64,000 bases of DNA from Acinetobacter sp. ANC 4178 (GCF_004331175.1 NZ_SJOD01000005.1:248001-312000); one strand, 5' to 3'. Positions 17,794 to 28,061 are shown, counted from the stretch's first letter. Numbers and translations are program-made. The notes: generated by a model not told the origin, from the sequence alone.

Positions 17794-20631
17794 TTAAGGT
17801 TTAACCACCACCAACACTTGAATAGCTTCTGGCGTTACCGATAAACCATCCAATAAACCAATACCTTCCTTTTGCAATTTTTGTAAGCGTGTAATTTCGT
17901 CTTCACGAATACTTGGATTAAATTGCTTTAAGTAACTTAAACGGTCAATTTCATATTGCCATTTGCCACCATAGATTTCTTTGGCTTGCTGCTTCATTTC
18001 AGGTAAAGCAGTTTTGGCAATATTCAAGGCTTGTTGATAACGCTCTTCAATCACATCACGACGTGCTTTCACCACTTGACGGCAGCTGTTGCTGTCTAGA
18101 TGGTGTAAATACGGCTTAAGAATGCTTGGTTCAATCTTCATCGATAGATCTTGCCCAGTTTCACTGAGTAATACGCGAATCAATTGTTGTGGCAAGCTTG
18201 ATGGCAAGTTCAATGCTTTCGGTGCAATTACATCGACCTTAAACCAAACTTCTAACAGAATAGAACCTTGTTTTAATGCATTCGACTTTAAAATCGCGAC
18301 ATTGGTACTACCAAAGGCCTGCGTATTGATCATTTCCATAACACTTTCAGTGAATGGATGCTCTAAAGTCAAATATTGTGCATCTTCACGAACTTGGGCC
18401 TGATCACGGTAGAAGGTCGCAGTCATGCCTTCTTCATCCAAGGTTAAACCTTGAACTTGCATTTGATCTGTCGGTTTAATAATGACTGTACCATTGCTTT
18501 GCTCATCAAAATCAATGTTGGTTGAAGCCATAAAGCGCTTCATAAACATTGGCAAAGTGGTGTTGTCATCATAATCTTCAAGCGCTTGTACAATTTCTTG
18601 CGCCACAATCGGACGGCATGAATTGTATTCTAGTAAGCGGTCACGACCTGCTTGTAATTCCGCCTCTAATGCTTCCCGTTGTACACTAACTTCTTCAAGC
18701 AAATCTTCAAACTGCTGCCCCATATCACTAAGCAGGCAATCTTTTAAATGGACAATAAAGTTTTCTTGTAGCGTTTGTGCAGTCGGTGAAATATTACTAA
18801 AAATATTCAGTGCTTCGTTATACCAACGGAACATACGCTCTTGCGCAGTACCTTCTAAGTATGGCACATGGATTTGAATCCGGTTTTCTTGACCAATACG
18901 ATCTAAACGACCAATACGCTGTTCCAATACGTCTGGATTGGCAGGCAAGTCAAATAACACCAAGTCAGAAGCAAACTGGAAGTTACGCCCTTCTGAACCA
19001 ATTTCAGAACAGAGTAAAATCTGCGCACCATAAGAATCTTCAGCAAAATATGCCGCAGCTTGGTCACGCTCAAGCAAGCTCATACCTTCATGGAACATAG
19101 CAGTGCGAATGCCTGCATGTAAACGCAACGCATTTTCCAACGCTTCTACTACAGGACCGCTACGCGCAATCAGCAACACTTTTTTGTGTTTTAACTGCGT
19201 GCGGAGCATTTCCATGAGCCAGCCCACACGTGGGTCGAATTCCATCCAAGCGCCATCAAGCTGTGCTTCTTCAGGCCACATTTGCTCACGCAATTTGCCA
19301 TCTTTAGACCAGTTTTCTGGTGCTGGAAGTGGTGCAGGTTGGCAATCACGTCCTGGGAAACCTTGAATGGCTTCACGGGTATTACGGAATAAAATACGAC
19401 CTGTACCATGACGGTCAAGCAATTCATGAATGGCACGGAAACGTTGTTCTGGTTCATCGGTAATACGATGCCCCAATAACTGTTCAATTGCCGCTAAATG
19501 GCTGTCTTCTAGCGGTAAATTCGACATCAACACTTCTGCAATTTTTGCGGTATGTTGATACTTTTCTTCTTCATCCAAGAAACGCTCTAATGAACTAAAA
19601 CGTTGTGGATCGAGTAAACGTAAACGGGCAAAATGACTTTCGACACCCAGTTGCTCTGGGGTTGCTGTTAACAACAACACACCCGGTGTTTGTTCAGCTA
19701 ATTCTTCGACCAAATCATAACGATCGTTGCCACCGTCTTCTTCATTCCACATCAAGTGATGAGCTTCGTCCACGACCAACAAATCGAAACCAGCTTCCAA
19801 CGCTTGTTCACGTAAGTCATCATGGTCAATCATCAAATCAACGCTGGCAATAATGCATTGCTCAGTTAAGAATGGATTGAGTTCAGGGTCGTGTTCTTTA
19901 ATAGACGCGGTACGGGTTAAATCAAAAATAGAGAAAGCTAAATTGAAACGACGGCGCATTTCAATCATCCACTGATACTGTAAAGAATCAGGGACTAAAA
20001 TCAGAATACGTTCAGAGCGACCCGTTTTTAATTGCTGATGAATGATCAGACCCGCTTCAATGGTTTTCCCCAGACCAACTTCATCTGCCAGTAAAACACG
20101 TGGTGCAAAACGCTTACCGACTTCGTGCGCGATATAAAGTTGATGCGGAATTAAACCCACACGCGCACCAACCAAGCCACGTAATGGGCTGCTTTGCATA
20201 TTGGCTTGCATCAACATGGCTTCAATACGCAGGTCATACCATTCTTTATAGTCAATTTGGCTTGCTAGTAAACGATCTAAAGGCTTAGATAATTGAATTT
20301 GAGCACCAATACGAGTCTCATTCAGGGTTTTACGTTCTTGCGTACCATCTTCTAAGCTACGCACGACAGCATAGCGCACCACACCATGATGATGCTCCAA
20401 TGACTCGACCAGCCATTGTGTTCCTTCTTGATCATGCACTTCATCATTCGTATTAAATACGATACGAGATAAAGGGGCATTGTTTCGGGCATATACTCGC
20501 GTTTCGTCGCTTTTTGGGAATAAGATGCTAATTGATCGTTCATCAACGTCAATTAATACCCCTAAGCCAAGCTCTGTTTCTGTGTCAGATAACCAACGTT
20601 GACCAATAGCAAACTGCTGCAATTTTTCCAC
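17794..20631 (-). CDS. rapA: RNA polymerase-associated ATPase RapA (HepA)
   Basis: SWI2/SNF2-type ATPase of 945 residues that binds RNA polymerase and promotes its recycling after transcription. N-terminal Tudor-like domains (GQRWLSDTETELGLG) are followed by helicase motifs LADEVGLGKTIEAGLI, DEAHHL, LLTATPEQLG and, in the second lobe, CSEIGSEGRNFQFAS and EQRIGRLDRIGQ. Length and order match E. coli RapA throughout. The first possible start is a GTG at 20631, but an AAGGTGG ribosome-binding site sits better for the in-frame TTG at 20622, which gives MQQFAIGQRW, closer to the E. coli N-terminus. It stands alone, ending at a shared terminator with the TetR gene. Confidence 0.96.
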   Translation of the reverse strand: MEKLQQFAIGQRWLSDTETELGLGVLIDVDERSISILFPKSDETRVYARNNAPLSRIVFNTNDEVHDQEGTQWLVESLEHHHGVVRYAVVRSLEDGTQERKTLNETRIGAQIQLSKPLDRLLASQIDYKEWYDLRIEAMLMQANMQSSPLRGLVGARVGLIPHQLYIAHEVGKRFAPRVLLADEVGLGKTIEAGLIIHQQLKTGRSERILILVPDSLQYQWMIEMRRRFNLAFSIFDLTRTASIKEHDPELNPFLTEQCIIASVDLMIDHDDLREQALEAGFDLLVVDEAHHLMWNEEDGGNDRYDLVEELAEQTPGVLLLTATPEQLGVESHFARLRLLDPQRFSSLERFLDEEEKYQHTAKIAEVLMSNLPLEDSHLAAIEQLLGHRITDEPEQRFRAIHELLDRHGTGRILFRNTREAIQGFPGRDCQPAPLPAPENWSKDGKLREQMWPEEAQLDGAWMEFDPRVGWLMEMLRTQLKHKKVLLIARSGPVVEALENALRLHAGIRTAMFHEGMSLLERDQAAAYFAEDSYGAQILLCSEIGSEGRNFQFASDLVLFDLPANPDVLEQRIGRLDRIGQENRIQIHVPYLEGTAQERMFRWYNEALNIFSNISPTAQTLQENFIVHLKDCLLSDMGQQFEDLLEEVSVQREALEAELQAGRDRLLEYNSCRPIVAQEIVQALEDYDDNTTLPMFMKRFMASTNIDFDEQSNGTVIIKPTDQMQVQGLTLDEEGMTATFYRDQAQVREDAQYLTLEHPFTESVMEMINTQAFGSTNVAILKSNALKQGSILLEVWFKVDVIAPKALNLPSSLPQQLIRVLLSETGQDLSMKIEPSILKPYLHHLDSNSCRQVVKARRDVIEERYQQALNIAKTALPEMKQQAKEIYGGKWQYEIDRLSYLKQFNPSIREDEITRLQKLQKEGIGLLDGLSVTPEAIQVLVVVKP

Positions 20632-20723
20632 CTTTATCTCAAATGTAGACCAAGAAATAATTGCTCAAAAGAGAATATTATTTGAACAAATTTTCATGGC
20701 TTTAAGCAATATATTTTGACATA

Positions 20724-20746
20724 AAGCTCACTAAAAAAGTGAGCTT
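20724..20746 (-). terminator. Terminator after rluA
   Basis: Nine-base stem AAGCTCACT/AGTGAGCTT with an A-rich loop, located just beyond the stop codon of the leftward pseudouridine synthase gene. The T tail is short. Confidence 0.6.
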
Positions 20747-20775
20747 ATTCGAATCTGAAGCGTAATTTTTTCGAC

Positions 20776-21429
20776 TTAAAACGGCACTGGGCAGTAGAAT
20801 TCTACTAACTGCTCTGTTTTAGGATGTAGAAAGCTCAAACGCTCTGCATGTAGACATAAACGATCCAACAATAGCTGCTCGGGTGCGGCATACAGCGTAT
20901 CCCCTACGATTGGATGACCTAAGTACTGCATATGTACACGTAACTGATGCGAACGACCTGTAATGGGAGTCAGTTCAACACGAGTTACAGCTTGACCTTG
21001 CATTTCAAAATGCTCCGTCACTCTCCAGTGTGTCAATGCGGGCTTGTTGTGGCTCGGGTCTGTCATGTGCAAAGGCGGACGTGTCGGATCATATATCACA
21101 GGCACATCCACAGTGCCTTCACCTTGCAAATGCCCAGCCACTACAGCTTGATAAATTTTTGACGTTTGGCGTTCTTGAAACTGACGCGAAATTCGGTTTT
21201 GTCCGAATTTAGAAAGTGCGAAGACCAAAATACCTGAGGTATCTCGATCTAGACGATGAATCAGCAAAGTTCTCGGCTCTTCTTGGAGCAACCGATTAAT
21301 GACACAATCTTGTAAGTCAGCCGTTTTCCCTGGCACTGTAAGAATTCCCGCGGGTTTATGGATTACCATAAAATCCTCATCACGGTGGATCAGATGTTCA
21401 TTCAGAAATTGACTCAAGAGATATTCCAA
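20776..21429 (-). CDS. rluA: RluA-type pseudouridine synthase
   Basis: Pseudouridine synthase of 217 residues. The catalytic Asp is D61 in the HRLDRDTSG motif, with ITGRSHQLRVHM and GHPIVGDTLYA as the other family motifs. The lack of an N-terminal S4 domain and the length near that of E. coli RluA (219) favour the enzyme modifying 23S rRNA U746 and tRNA U32, although related TruC/RluE types cannot be fully excluded. The longest frame begins with TTG at 21429 and has no ribosome-binding site. Another TTG follows at 21417 and an ATG only at 21369, which would cut into the domain. The start is therefore uncertain. Confidence 0.88.
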   Translation of the reverse strand: MEYLLSQFLNEHLIHRDEDFMVIHKPAGILTVPGKTADLQDCVINRLLQEEPRTLLIHRLDRDTSGILVFALSKFGQNRISRQFQERQTSKIYQAVVAGHLQGEGTVDVPVIYDPTRPPLHMTDPSHNKPALTHWRVTEHFEMQGQAVTRVELTPITGRSHQLRVHMQYLGHPIVGDTLYAAPEQLLLDRLCLHAERLSFLHPKTEQLVEFYCPVPF

Positions 21430-22034
21430 GCTGACTGTGCAAACAAGCGGGCAATAATAAGAAGCTCCCTTATAAATTACAATGCAAAAATCGACAAAAG
21501 TCAGCGTTTTTTACGATTTTATTCAAAAAAGTCCCGATTTAACTCACAATAAGAATTGTGTGTCTGGGACTAAATCATTTTTTTGAAATTTGGGCTGTGC
21601 TTCACATCTTTGTCTTGAAGATTGGCAGCATTAACCTGCCATCATTTTCCTATAGACATCACATCTATAGAATCAACAACATAGGTATTTAAAGCATGTA
21701 TTAAACCAAACTTCATTCGAAAGTCGGCCCAGTCGTCCCTATCTCAATCAACAATGCACACGATGTAAATTTATTCATCCATAAAATATATCAATGTGGG
21801 CTGTGACTTATCCAAGAGTTCTAACTAAATGCATCCGGTCTAAATCCCCAATAAGCGTGTCAAATCCCTTAACGATTGGAATTTAGCACTGAATCTTTAA
21901 TTCTTAGTAAATCTTTATCTAACTGAAAATTGTTGGCTCGGGAAAATCTATGGCTAAGAATCTTGTGTAAAGCTCAGTGTTCATTTCTCTTTAAAAAATT
22001 TAAGTCGGATCATTTTAGGAAATAGTGAAAAAGC
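21430..22034. other. Non-coding region with three hairpins
   Basis: About 600 bases without a credible gene on either strand. It holds three inverted repeats in a row. The first has outer arms AGTCCC/GGGACT (21530-21571) around an inner CACAAT/ATTGTG stem, the second is TGGCAG/CTGCCA (21623-21641), and the third is CTATAGA/TCTATAG (21650-21670). The rest (21700-22030) shows nothing recognisable. It could be a structured RNA or the remains of a mobile element. Confidence 0.5.
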
Positions 22035-22454
22035 TTAAAGCTGAACCTGTGCCAAAAACTGCTCAATGGCATATTGGGCAATTTCTGCATCCTGAAATGA
22101 TTTAACGCCAGAAATACCTACGGCACCAATGAGCTCCCCTTGATATAAAATGGGCTCTCCACCTTCAAGCATTCCTGAAAGACTCTCAACTGTCAGAAAT
22201 CCATCTTGTCCGTTGCGAATTAAATCTTCAAACAATTTGGTTGGACGCTGACTAACTGCTGAACATTGTGCTTTTTCGTGACACAGCCGCGCAGTCATTG
22301 GGGATGCTCCATCCATACGCTTCATACTCAATAAACAACCTGTTTCATCAACGACTGCAATGCTGACCGCAAAGCCATGTTGTAAGGCATATTCATAGGC
22401 TGCATTTAAAATCAATTCAGCATCGGCCAACTCTAAACAATATTTTGTTTTCAT
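22035..22454 (-). CDS. GlcG/HbpS-family protein
   Basis: Protein of 139 residues of the GlcG/HbpS family (PF03928). Characteristic segments are AVSIAVVDETGCLLSMKRMDGA near residues 30-50 and GGEPILYQGELIGAVGISG at about 104-122. Members bind haem or corrinoid-like cofactors or small metabolites, and many occur in glycolate, propanediol or oxidative-stress clusters, so the specific role is unclear. It has no signal peptide, so it acts in the cytoplasm. A good AAGGAA ribosome-binding site precedes the ATG. It lies downstream of hemL but a terminator hairpin separates them. A link with tetrapyrrole metabolism is attractive but unproven. Confidence 0.85.
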   Translation of the reverse strand: MKTKYCLELADAELILNAAYEYALQHGFAVSIAVVDETGCLLSMKRMDGASPMTARLCHEKAQCSAVSQRPTKLFEDLIRNGQDGFLTVESLSGMLEGGEPILYQGELIGAVGISGVKSFQDAEIAQYAIEQFLAQVQL

Positions 22455-22470
22455 TTATTTTCCTTACATA

Positions 22471-22501
22471 AAAAAGCCTGCAACAGGGTTACAGGCTTTT
22501 T
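22471..22501 (-). terminator. hemL terminator
   Basis: Stem AAAAAGCCTG/CAGGCTTTTT with an 11-base loop, between hemL and the glcG-like gene. Read leftwards it ends in a T run, so it should end most thiE-hemL transcripts. Confidence 0.75.
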
Positions 22502-22517
22502 CAACTTTCACTACAAT

Positions 22518-23819
22518 TTATGCTTTCATTTCAGCAAAAGTTTCTTTTGCAGCTTGAATCGTAAATGCAATATCTTCATCGCTATGTGCACTTGAGATGA
22601 AGCCCGCTTCAAATGCAGATGGCGCCAAGTTCACGCCACGGTCTAACATACCATGGAAGAATTTACGGAATGCGGCAATATCACATTTCAGCATTGAATC
22701 GAAACTGGTGATGTCTTCTTGATCGGTAAAGTAAAGACCAAACATTGCGCCCGCTTGTTGAGTTTTGAAAGGAATACCAGCAGCATCAGCTTCTTGTTGT
22801 AATCCTGCCAAAAGCTTTTCTAATTGAGCGATTAAGTTTTCATAGAAGCCAGGTTGGCGTAAATGTTTGAACATTTCAATGCCCGCACGCATTGCGAGTG
22901 GATTACCCGACAATGTACCCGCTTGGTACACTTTACCTAAAGGTGCAATACATTCCATCACTTCGCGTTTACCGCCAAAAGCACCTACTGGCAAACCCGC
23001 ACCAATAATTTTACCTAAAGTGGTTAAATCAGGAGTTACACCATAATGCGCTTGCGCACCACCCAAACCAACACGGAAACCTGTCATTACTTCATCAATA
23101 ATGAACACTGAACCATGTTCATCACAGACTTCACGAATGGCTTGTAAGAAACCTTCCACAGGTTTTACCAAGTTCATGTTGCCCGCTACAGGTTCTACAA
23201 TTACTCCAGCAATTTCAGAACCAAATTTAGCAAAACATTCTTTTAAGGTAGCAATGTCGTTATACGGTAAGGTTAAGGTATGTTTGGCAAAATCAGCAGG
23301 TACGCCCGCAGAGGTTGCTTCCCCTTCGCCTGTGGTTAATAAACCTGAACCCGCTTTTACCAATAATGAGTCAGAATGACCGTGGTAACAGCCTTCAAAC
23401 TTCACGATTTTGTCACGACCTGTATAGCCACGTGCCAAACGAATCGCAGTCATGGTTGCTTCAGTACCTGAGTTGGTCATACGCACCATTTCAATGGATG
23501 GCATAATTTCACAAATCACATCAGCCAAAGTCGTTTCATGTACTGTCGGTGCACCAAAACTCAAACCATCTACCGCAGCCTCTTGAACCGCTTTAATAAT
23601 AGCGGGATGGGCATGACCAAGAATCATTGGCCCCCAAGAGCCAACATAATCCACATAGCGCTTACCATCCACATCAAACAAATAAGCCCCTTGTGCTTTT
23701 TCAATAAAGATGGGTGTACCGCCCACGCTATTAAATGCACGTACAGGAGAATTCACACCACCTGGAATATGTTTGCTGGCTTGTTTAAATAGTTGTTCTT
23801 GCTTTGGAGATAAACTCAT
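22518..23819 (-). CDS. hemL: Glutamate-1-semialdehyde 2,1-aminomutase
   Basis: PLP enzyme of the C5 pathway that converts glutamate-1-semialdehyde to 5-aminolevulinate, the first committed tetrapyrrole precursor. The length is 433 residues from the ATG at 23819. An in-frame TTG at 23831 would only add MSKF. Key features are [17 protein letters not shown] at the N-terminus, [15 protein letters not shown] for PLP phosphate contacts, [11 protein letters not shown] with the cofactor-binding Asp, and the Schiff-base Lys K270 in [15 protein letters not shown]. It is about 40 bases downstream of thiE on the same strand, so the two are probably co-transcribed. Confidence 0.96.
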   Translation of the reverse strand: MSLSPKQEQLFKQASKHIPGGVNSPVRAFNSVGGTPIFIEKAQGAYLFDVDGKRYVDYVGSWGPMILGHAHPAIIKAVQEAAVDGLSFGAPTVHETTLADVICEIMPSIEMVRMTNSGTEATMTAIRLARGYTGRDKIVKFEGCYHGHSDSLLVKAGSGLLTTGEGEATSAGVPADFAKHTLTLPYNDIATLKECFAKFGSEIAGVIVEPVAGNMNLVKPVEGFLQAIREVCDEHGSVFIIDEVMTGFRVGLGGAQAHYGVTPDLTTLGKIIGAGLPVGAFGGKREVMECIAPLGKVYQAGTLSGNPLAMRAGIEMFKHLRQPGFYENLIAQLEKLLAGLQQEADAAGIPFKTQQAGAMFGLYFTDQEDITSFDSMLKCDIAAFRKFFHGMLDRGVNLAPSAFEAGFISSAHSDEDIAFTIQAAKETFAEMKA

Positions 23820-23860
23820 GAATTTACTCAACCTAAATAGAAAATAATCGACTTACAACA

Positions 23861-24481
23861 TTATGCTGTTTTCGCAAATAACTGAGCCCATGCATGCACA
23901 CGGGATGGGATGTCAGCTACATTCAGCGCTAATATATCACTTATGACCGCGCAAAGGTCTGCGCCCGCAGTAATCACAGGTGCTGAATTTTCAACAGTTA
24001 AACCACCAATTGCACAAATCGGCACTGCAAATTTCTGCTTTGCCTGTGCAATCACTTCAATACCTACATTACCTGCTTCTGGCTTGGTTGCAGTTGCATA
24101 GACAGCACCAAATGCCACATATGTCGCGCCCTCTGAAATCGCCTTTTCAGCCAATTCCATAGAATTTAAACAGGTACGCCCAATAATCACCCCTTGTGGC
24201 AAACGAGCAACTGCATCGGCAATTTCACCATCATCTTGACCCAAATGCACACCCAATCCGTATTGTTGTGCAAGAGCCAAATCATCATTAATCACAAAAG
24301 GCACAGTGTACTGCTCGCATACTGCTTTAATTTGCTCAACTTCTGCAGGCTGATCCGCCTGACTTATTTTTTTACGGCGATACTGAAGAATTGCAACCTG
24401 TTCCGTTGCCAAAGCTGCGTGTAATTTTTCTAGCAATACATTTAACGGATCATCATTGGTAATGAGGTATAAACCACGCAT
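23861..24481 (-). CDS. thiE: Thiamine phosphate synthase
   Basis: TIM-barrel enzyme that joins HMP-PP and THZ-P to give thiamine phosphate. The pyrophosphate-binding QYRRK segment, VINDDLALA, GVHLGQDD and AIGGLTVENS all fit the ThiE family. The ATG at 24481 (206 residues) is chosen over an in-frame TTG at 24499 because AAAGGCG lies five bases upstream and MRGLYLITND is the usual N-terminus. It precedes hemL. No TPP riboswitch was recognised in the short upstream gap, which is mostly filled by the rnk terminator. Confidence 0.95.
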   Translation of the reverse strand: MRGLYLITNDDPLNVLLEKLHAALATEQVAILQYRRKKISQADQPAEVEQIKAVCEQYTVPFVINDDLALAQQYGLGVHLGQDDGEIADAVARLPQGVIIGRTCLNSMELAEKAISEGATYVAFGAVYATATKPEAGNVGIEVIAQAKQKFAVPICAIGGLTVENSAPVITAGADLCAVISDILALNVADIPSRVHAWAQLFAKTA

Positions 24482-24542
24482 AAAAACGCCTTTCCACAAC
24501 TGTTTAGAGAATCCATCTAGAGATAAATTCTAAGATTTCATA

Positions 24543-24572
24543 AAAAAGCCATCATAACATTATGATGGCTTT
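24543..24572 (-). terminator. rnk terminator
   Basis: Long near-perfect stem AAGCCATCATAA/TTATGATGGCTT with a two-base centre and flanking A/T runs, downstream of the leftward rnk gene. Confidence 0.8.
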
Positions 24573-24617
24573 TCGACAGACCAGATTTGACCTAATTCCA
24601 TGCGTTGAGTACCAAAC

Positions 24618-25022
24618 CTATAAATAATCGCCTTCACGTTCAGGTTGATACAATACACGTTCGATTCTAACTTTCATTAAATGTCCATCAGGTTGCGGCC
24701 ATTGAATTTCCTGTCCTTCAGACAATCCCAAAATTGCTGCACCTACTGGCGCCAACACATTGACCTGTCCTTTGTCGCCACGAAAATCATGCGGATAAAC
24801 CAAGGTAATTTCTGTAGCCGTTGTATCTGGTGCAATGGTTACCAACACACGTGCATTCATCGTCACGACATTGGCAGGAACATCTTGGGGAGCGACAACA
24901 TTTGCACGTGCCAACTCTTCTTCCAAATGTTCCATAGTTGGCGTTAATTTTGATTGGTGTTCTAACATGGTCTCTAAACGATTCAGGTCTTGTTCAGAAA
25001 CAATAATGGTAGGTTTATCCAT
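24618..25022 (-). CDS. rnk: Regulator of nucleoside diphosphate kinase (Rnk), GreA/B-related
   Basis: Protein of 134 residues with a short N-terminal helical hairpin (RLETMLEHQ to EELARANVV) and a C-terminal FKBP-like GreA/GreB domain (NVLAPVGAAILGLSEGQEIQWP). It aligns end to end with E. coli Rnk, including the PTIIVSEQDLNRLE start and the YQPEREGDYL end. Rnk binds RNA polymerase near the secondary channel and competes with Gre factors. Its coiled coil is too short to stimulate transcript cleavage. AAGGAC lies seven to eight bases before the ATG. It stands alone between terminators. Confidence 0.93.
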   Translation of the reverse strand: MDKPTIIVSEQDLNRLETMLEHQSKLTPTMEHLEEELARANVVAPQDVPANVVTMNARVLVTIAPDTTATEITLVYPHDFRGDKGQVNVLAPVGAAILGLSEGQEIQWPQPDGHLMKVRIERVLYQPEREGDYL

Positions 25023-25145
25023 AAAACCGTCCTTCTTTAAAAAATCATGTTGAAGTAATGATTTGTTTGTTCTTTATTTTCACTTACTGATTTATTTATA
25101 GCAGAAAATGAAGAATGATGATGATAAGCATTTTGTATAGATATA

Positions 25146-25171
25146 AAAAAAGCCCCCCTTGAGGGAGGCTT
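25146..25171 (-). terminator. glyA terminator
   Basis: GC-rich stem AAGCCCCCC/GGGAGGCTT (one mismatch) with loop TTGA. Leftward reading gives a run of seven T. It lies just after the glyA stop. Confidence 0.85.
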
Positions 25172-25188
25172 CTCAAGCATATTGCTAA

Positions 25189-26442
25189 TTATTTTGCATA
25201 TACTGGGAACTTAGCACACACAGTTTCAACTTTCGCTTTAACTGTCGCAATCACAGTTTCGCTACCTTTTGAATCTAGAATGTCAGCAATCCAGCCTGCT
25301 AATTCACGAACTTCTGCTTCACCAAAGCCACGAGTTGTTACTGCTGGTGTACCAATACGGATACCAGAAGTAACAAACGGAGAGCGTGGATCATTTGGTA
25401 CAGAGTTTTTGTTCACAGTGATGTGAGCAGCACCCAACCAAGCATCTGCATCTTTACCAGTAATGTCTTGTTTAATTAAAGATAACAAGAACAAATGGTT
25501 TTCTGTACCACCAGAAACAACATCATAACCACGAGCCATTAATACTTCAGCCATTGCTTGAGCATTTTTAACGACTTGTTGTTGATATTCTTTGTATTCA
25601 GGCGCCATCGCTTCTTTAAAGCAAATTGCTTTTGCTGCGATTGCATGAACTAATGGGCCACCTTGGTTTCCTGGGAATACAGCTGATTGAAGTTTTTTCT
25701 CAATTTCTTCATTCGCTTTTGCTAGGATTAAACCAGAACGTGGACCACGTAAAGTTTTATGCGTCGTTGTTGTTGTTACGTCAGCAATTTGCACTGGGCT
25801 TGGGTAAACACCCGCAGCAACTAGACCAGCAACGTGTGCCATGTCTACAAATAAGTAAGCGCCAATTTTGTCCGCGATGTCACGGAAACGCTGCCAATCA
25901 ACGATTTGGCTATATGCAGAGAAACCAGCAACGATCATACGTGGCTTGTGTTCAAGAGCTAAACGCTCAACTTCTTCGTAATCGATCTCGCCAGTTTCAG
26001 GGTTCAAACCGTACTGAATTGCGTTATATGTTTTACCAGAGAAGCTAACTTTAGCACCGTGAGTCAAGTGACCACCGTGAGCCAAGCTCATACCCAAAAC
26101 TGTATCGCCTGGGTTAAGAAGCGCTAAGTAAACCGCAGAGTTTGCTTGTGAACCCGCGTGTGGTTGCACGTTTGCGTAATCTGCGCCAAAAAGCTCTTTA
26201 GCACGGTCAATTGCTAATTGTTCAATCACGTCTACATATTCACAACCGCCATAGTAGCGTTTGCCTGGGTAGCCTTCTGCATATTTGTTAGTGAGTTTTG
26301 ATCCTTGAGCTTCCATCACTGCTGGTGAGCAATAGTTTTCTGATGCGATTAACTCAATATGAGCTTCCTGACGAGCGTCTTCGTTAGAAATTGCTTGAGC
26401 TAATTCTGGATCAAATTCAGCAATAGAGATATTGGCAAACAT
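25189..26442 (-). CDS. glyA: Serine hydroxymethyltransferase
   Basis: PLP enzyme of 417 residues that interconverts serine and glycine while charging tetrahydrofolate with a one-carbon unit. The PLP lysine is K229 in the signature [15 protein letters not shown]. Other family motifs are [30 protein letters not shown] and [14 protein letters not shown]. Length and motifs match E. coli GlyA. An AGGA ribosome-binding site lies about nine bases before the ATG. It is monocistronic, with its own promoter and terminator. Confidence 0.97.
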   Translation of the reverse strand: MFANISIAEFDPELAQAISNEDARQEAHIELIASENYCSPAVMEAQGSKLTNKYAEGYPGKRYYGGCEYVDVIEQLAIDRAKELFGADYANVQPHAGSQANSAVYLALLNPGDTVLGMSLAHGGHLTHGAKVSFSGKTYNAIQYGLNPETGEIDYEEVERLALEHKPRMIVAGFSAYSQIVDWQRFRDIADKIGAYLFVDMAHVAGLVAAGVYPSPVQIADVTTTTTHKTLRGPRSGLILAKANEEIEKKLQSAVFPGNQGGPLVHAIAAKAICFKEAMAPEYKEYQQQVVKNAQAMAEVLMARGYDVVSGGTENHLFLLSLIKQDITGKDADAWLGAAHITVNKNSVPNDPRSPFVTSGIRIGTPAVTTRGFGEAEVRELAGWIADILDSKGSETVIATVKAKVETVCAKFPVYAK

Positions 26443-26494
26443 TAGCGAGGTCCTATATATTTAGGGCTTTTAAGCCGTGCTAAGATTGGCGCGT

Positions 26495-26503
26495 ATTGTA
26501 GCA
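26495..26503 (-). promoter_or_regulatory. Extended -10 promoter of glyA
   Basis: On the minus strand the sequence TGC-TACAAT forms an extended -10 element about 53 bases before the glyA start codon. No good -35 is present, which is common with extended -10 promoters. Confidence 0.45.
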
Positions 26504-26548
26504 CGAAGTTTGCAAATATTGAGAACGATGTTTGCTCTGTTTTACATA

Positions 26549-26582
26549 AAAAAAAGCTCATGTCGATAAAAAACATAAGCTT
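26549..26582 (-). terminator. Terminator of lipase-like gene
   Basis: Stem AAGCTCATGT/ACATAAGCTT (one mismatch), loop of nine bases, T run on the leftward side. It follows the stop codon at 26600. Confidence 0.75.
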
Positions 26583-26599
26583 CTCTTGTTCAACTCAAC

Positions 26600-27829
26600 T
26601 TATTGAATTGGCATTAATGTTTGTACATCTGTCAAAATATTCGGAATATTTAGCACATAAGCTGTACCATGATCCCAAGTTGCACCTGTCCGATAAGAAA
26701 TAGATGAGTTTTTCGCAGCCTCTCCGCTTAACAGCGTATCGGTTGCAACTTTTGGAACCGTAGTATCCAACACGCCTTGATAAATAATAATAGGCGTACT
26801 TATTTTAACCTGAAGAGGCTGTGAATCTGTATCTAAGAACTTTTTCACAGGAGATAAGGTCATAAAGCCACTTTGTGTTCTTGGGTAGTTGGTAATATCA
26901 TCTGCATTATCTTTTGCATAAGTATTCATATCTGCACCAAACTCTTGCTCCAAAGAGGGGTAACAATCCGTTTCAGCATTGTCGGCAATTTTATCGGTTG
27001 GGGACTTAAACACTTGGCTATATTGCAAGCTTGGATTTGGATTACGTAAGCCCGCAGTAATTAAAGCGGTAAAAGTATCTAAGGAAGCCAGCGTGGTAAT
27101 TTTATCGGTTAAATCGGTTTGTTGAGCTGCAAGACTCTCCCCTGCAAGCAAGATCAATTGAAGATTGGACGCAGGTGCAACCGCTACGGTTCCTTTATAG
27201 TCCAGTTGTGCTCTAGACTGATATTGCGCTGCACTCAAAGCAGCGTGCCCACCTTGCGAATGCCCGACAGTCATCCAGCGATTCGACACTTTGTTGCCTA
27301 AATAATTTCGCGCTGCCACAACGGCATCGGTAATTGAAAATGCCTCACTTTTTACATTTAAGAAAGGATGTAATTCATTATTTGCTGGCTCACCCAAACC
27401 TTCGTAATCAGGCGCAACCACTACATAACCTGCTGCTAACAAACCATCAATCATCGCTTTAATATAGCTATTTAATTGACTACGACTAGGCGCACAAATA
27501 TCCGCAACGCCCGTCGTACCATGCGCCCACACCACAATTGGCCAACCTTTGGCAGGTGGTGCTGTTTTTGGGGTAAAAACTAAAGCCGTGGCCTGCACTT
27601 CTTTATTATTAATACCGAGCATTTTATAAGTCATGACTACACTTTGACCCGCTGTGGCAGACATGTCAGTAAGGTTATAAGCGGTCGGTGTAGCTACAAC
27701 GGGATTTGCAATGTTATTTTTGGGAATATTATCCCCCGAATTATAAGTATCATGATCATCATCATGACATGCGCTTAGTAGCATAGCCGTACTGGTCAAA
27801 ACGGCGATCAGCATTTTTCTCTGCATCAT
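26600..27829 (-). CDS. Lipoprotein alpha/beta-hydrolase (secretory lipase type)
   Basis: Predicted lipoprotein of 409 residues. The signal sequence ends in the lipobox LLSAC with C21 as lipidation site, followed by a His/Asp-rich linker (HDDDHD) that might bind metal. The alpha/beta-hydrolase fold shows VVWAHGTTG (oxyanion region), APDYEGLG and the nucleophile S191 in GHSQGG. A late Asp (GVLDTTVP) and His (WDHGTAY) complete a likely triad. It resembles secreted triacylglycerol lipases and esterases, but the substrate is unknown. The gene is alone, with an AAGGA ribosome-binding site and its own terminator. Confidence 0.87.
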   Translation of the reverse strand: MMQRKMLIAVLTSTAMLLSACHDDDHDTYNSGDNIPKNNIANPVVATPTAYNLTDMSATAGQSVVMTYKMLGINNKEVQATALVFTPKTAPPAKGWPIVVWAHGTTGVADICAPSRSQLNSYIKAMIDGLLAAGYVVVAPDYEGLGEPANNELHPFLNVKSEAFSITDAVVAARNYLGNKVSNRWMTVGHSQGGHAALSAAQYQSRAQLDYKGTVAVAPASNLQLILLAGESLAAQQTDLTDKITTLASLDTFTALITAGLRNPNPSLQYSQVFKSPTDKIADNAETDCYPSLEQEFGADMNTYAKDNADDITNYPRTQSGFMTLSPVKKFLDTDSQPLQVKISTPIIIYQGVLDTTVPKVATDTLLSGEAAKNSSISYRTGATWDHGTAYVLNIPNILTDVQTLMPIQ

Positions 27830-28061
27830 TTATATCCTTATTCAGTTTTTTATTGTTTTTGCTAGGTACTCAGCAAGCCTTTATTTTTACTCTTTTTTAT
27901 CCGCTTGTTCAATTTTATTTTTATTCAAGTTATACAACTTAAATTTTAAAAATATTTTCGACATTTCCCCAAATGATCCGCGCCCATCGGCATATTAAAT
28001 TTGTTTCATAAGTCCTGAAAATGTTAAATTGAGGCATTCTGCTGCACTTTAGGATTTTTAT

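Noticed and set aside
25626..26048. A 140-codon plus-strand frame opposite glyA.
   Set aside because: glyA is unmistakable here. Strong codon bias in highly expressed genes often opens the opposite frame.
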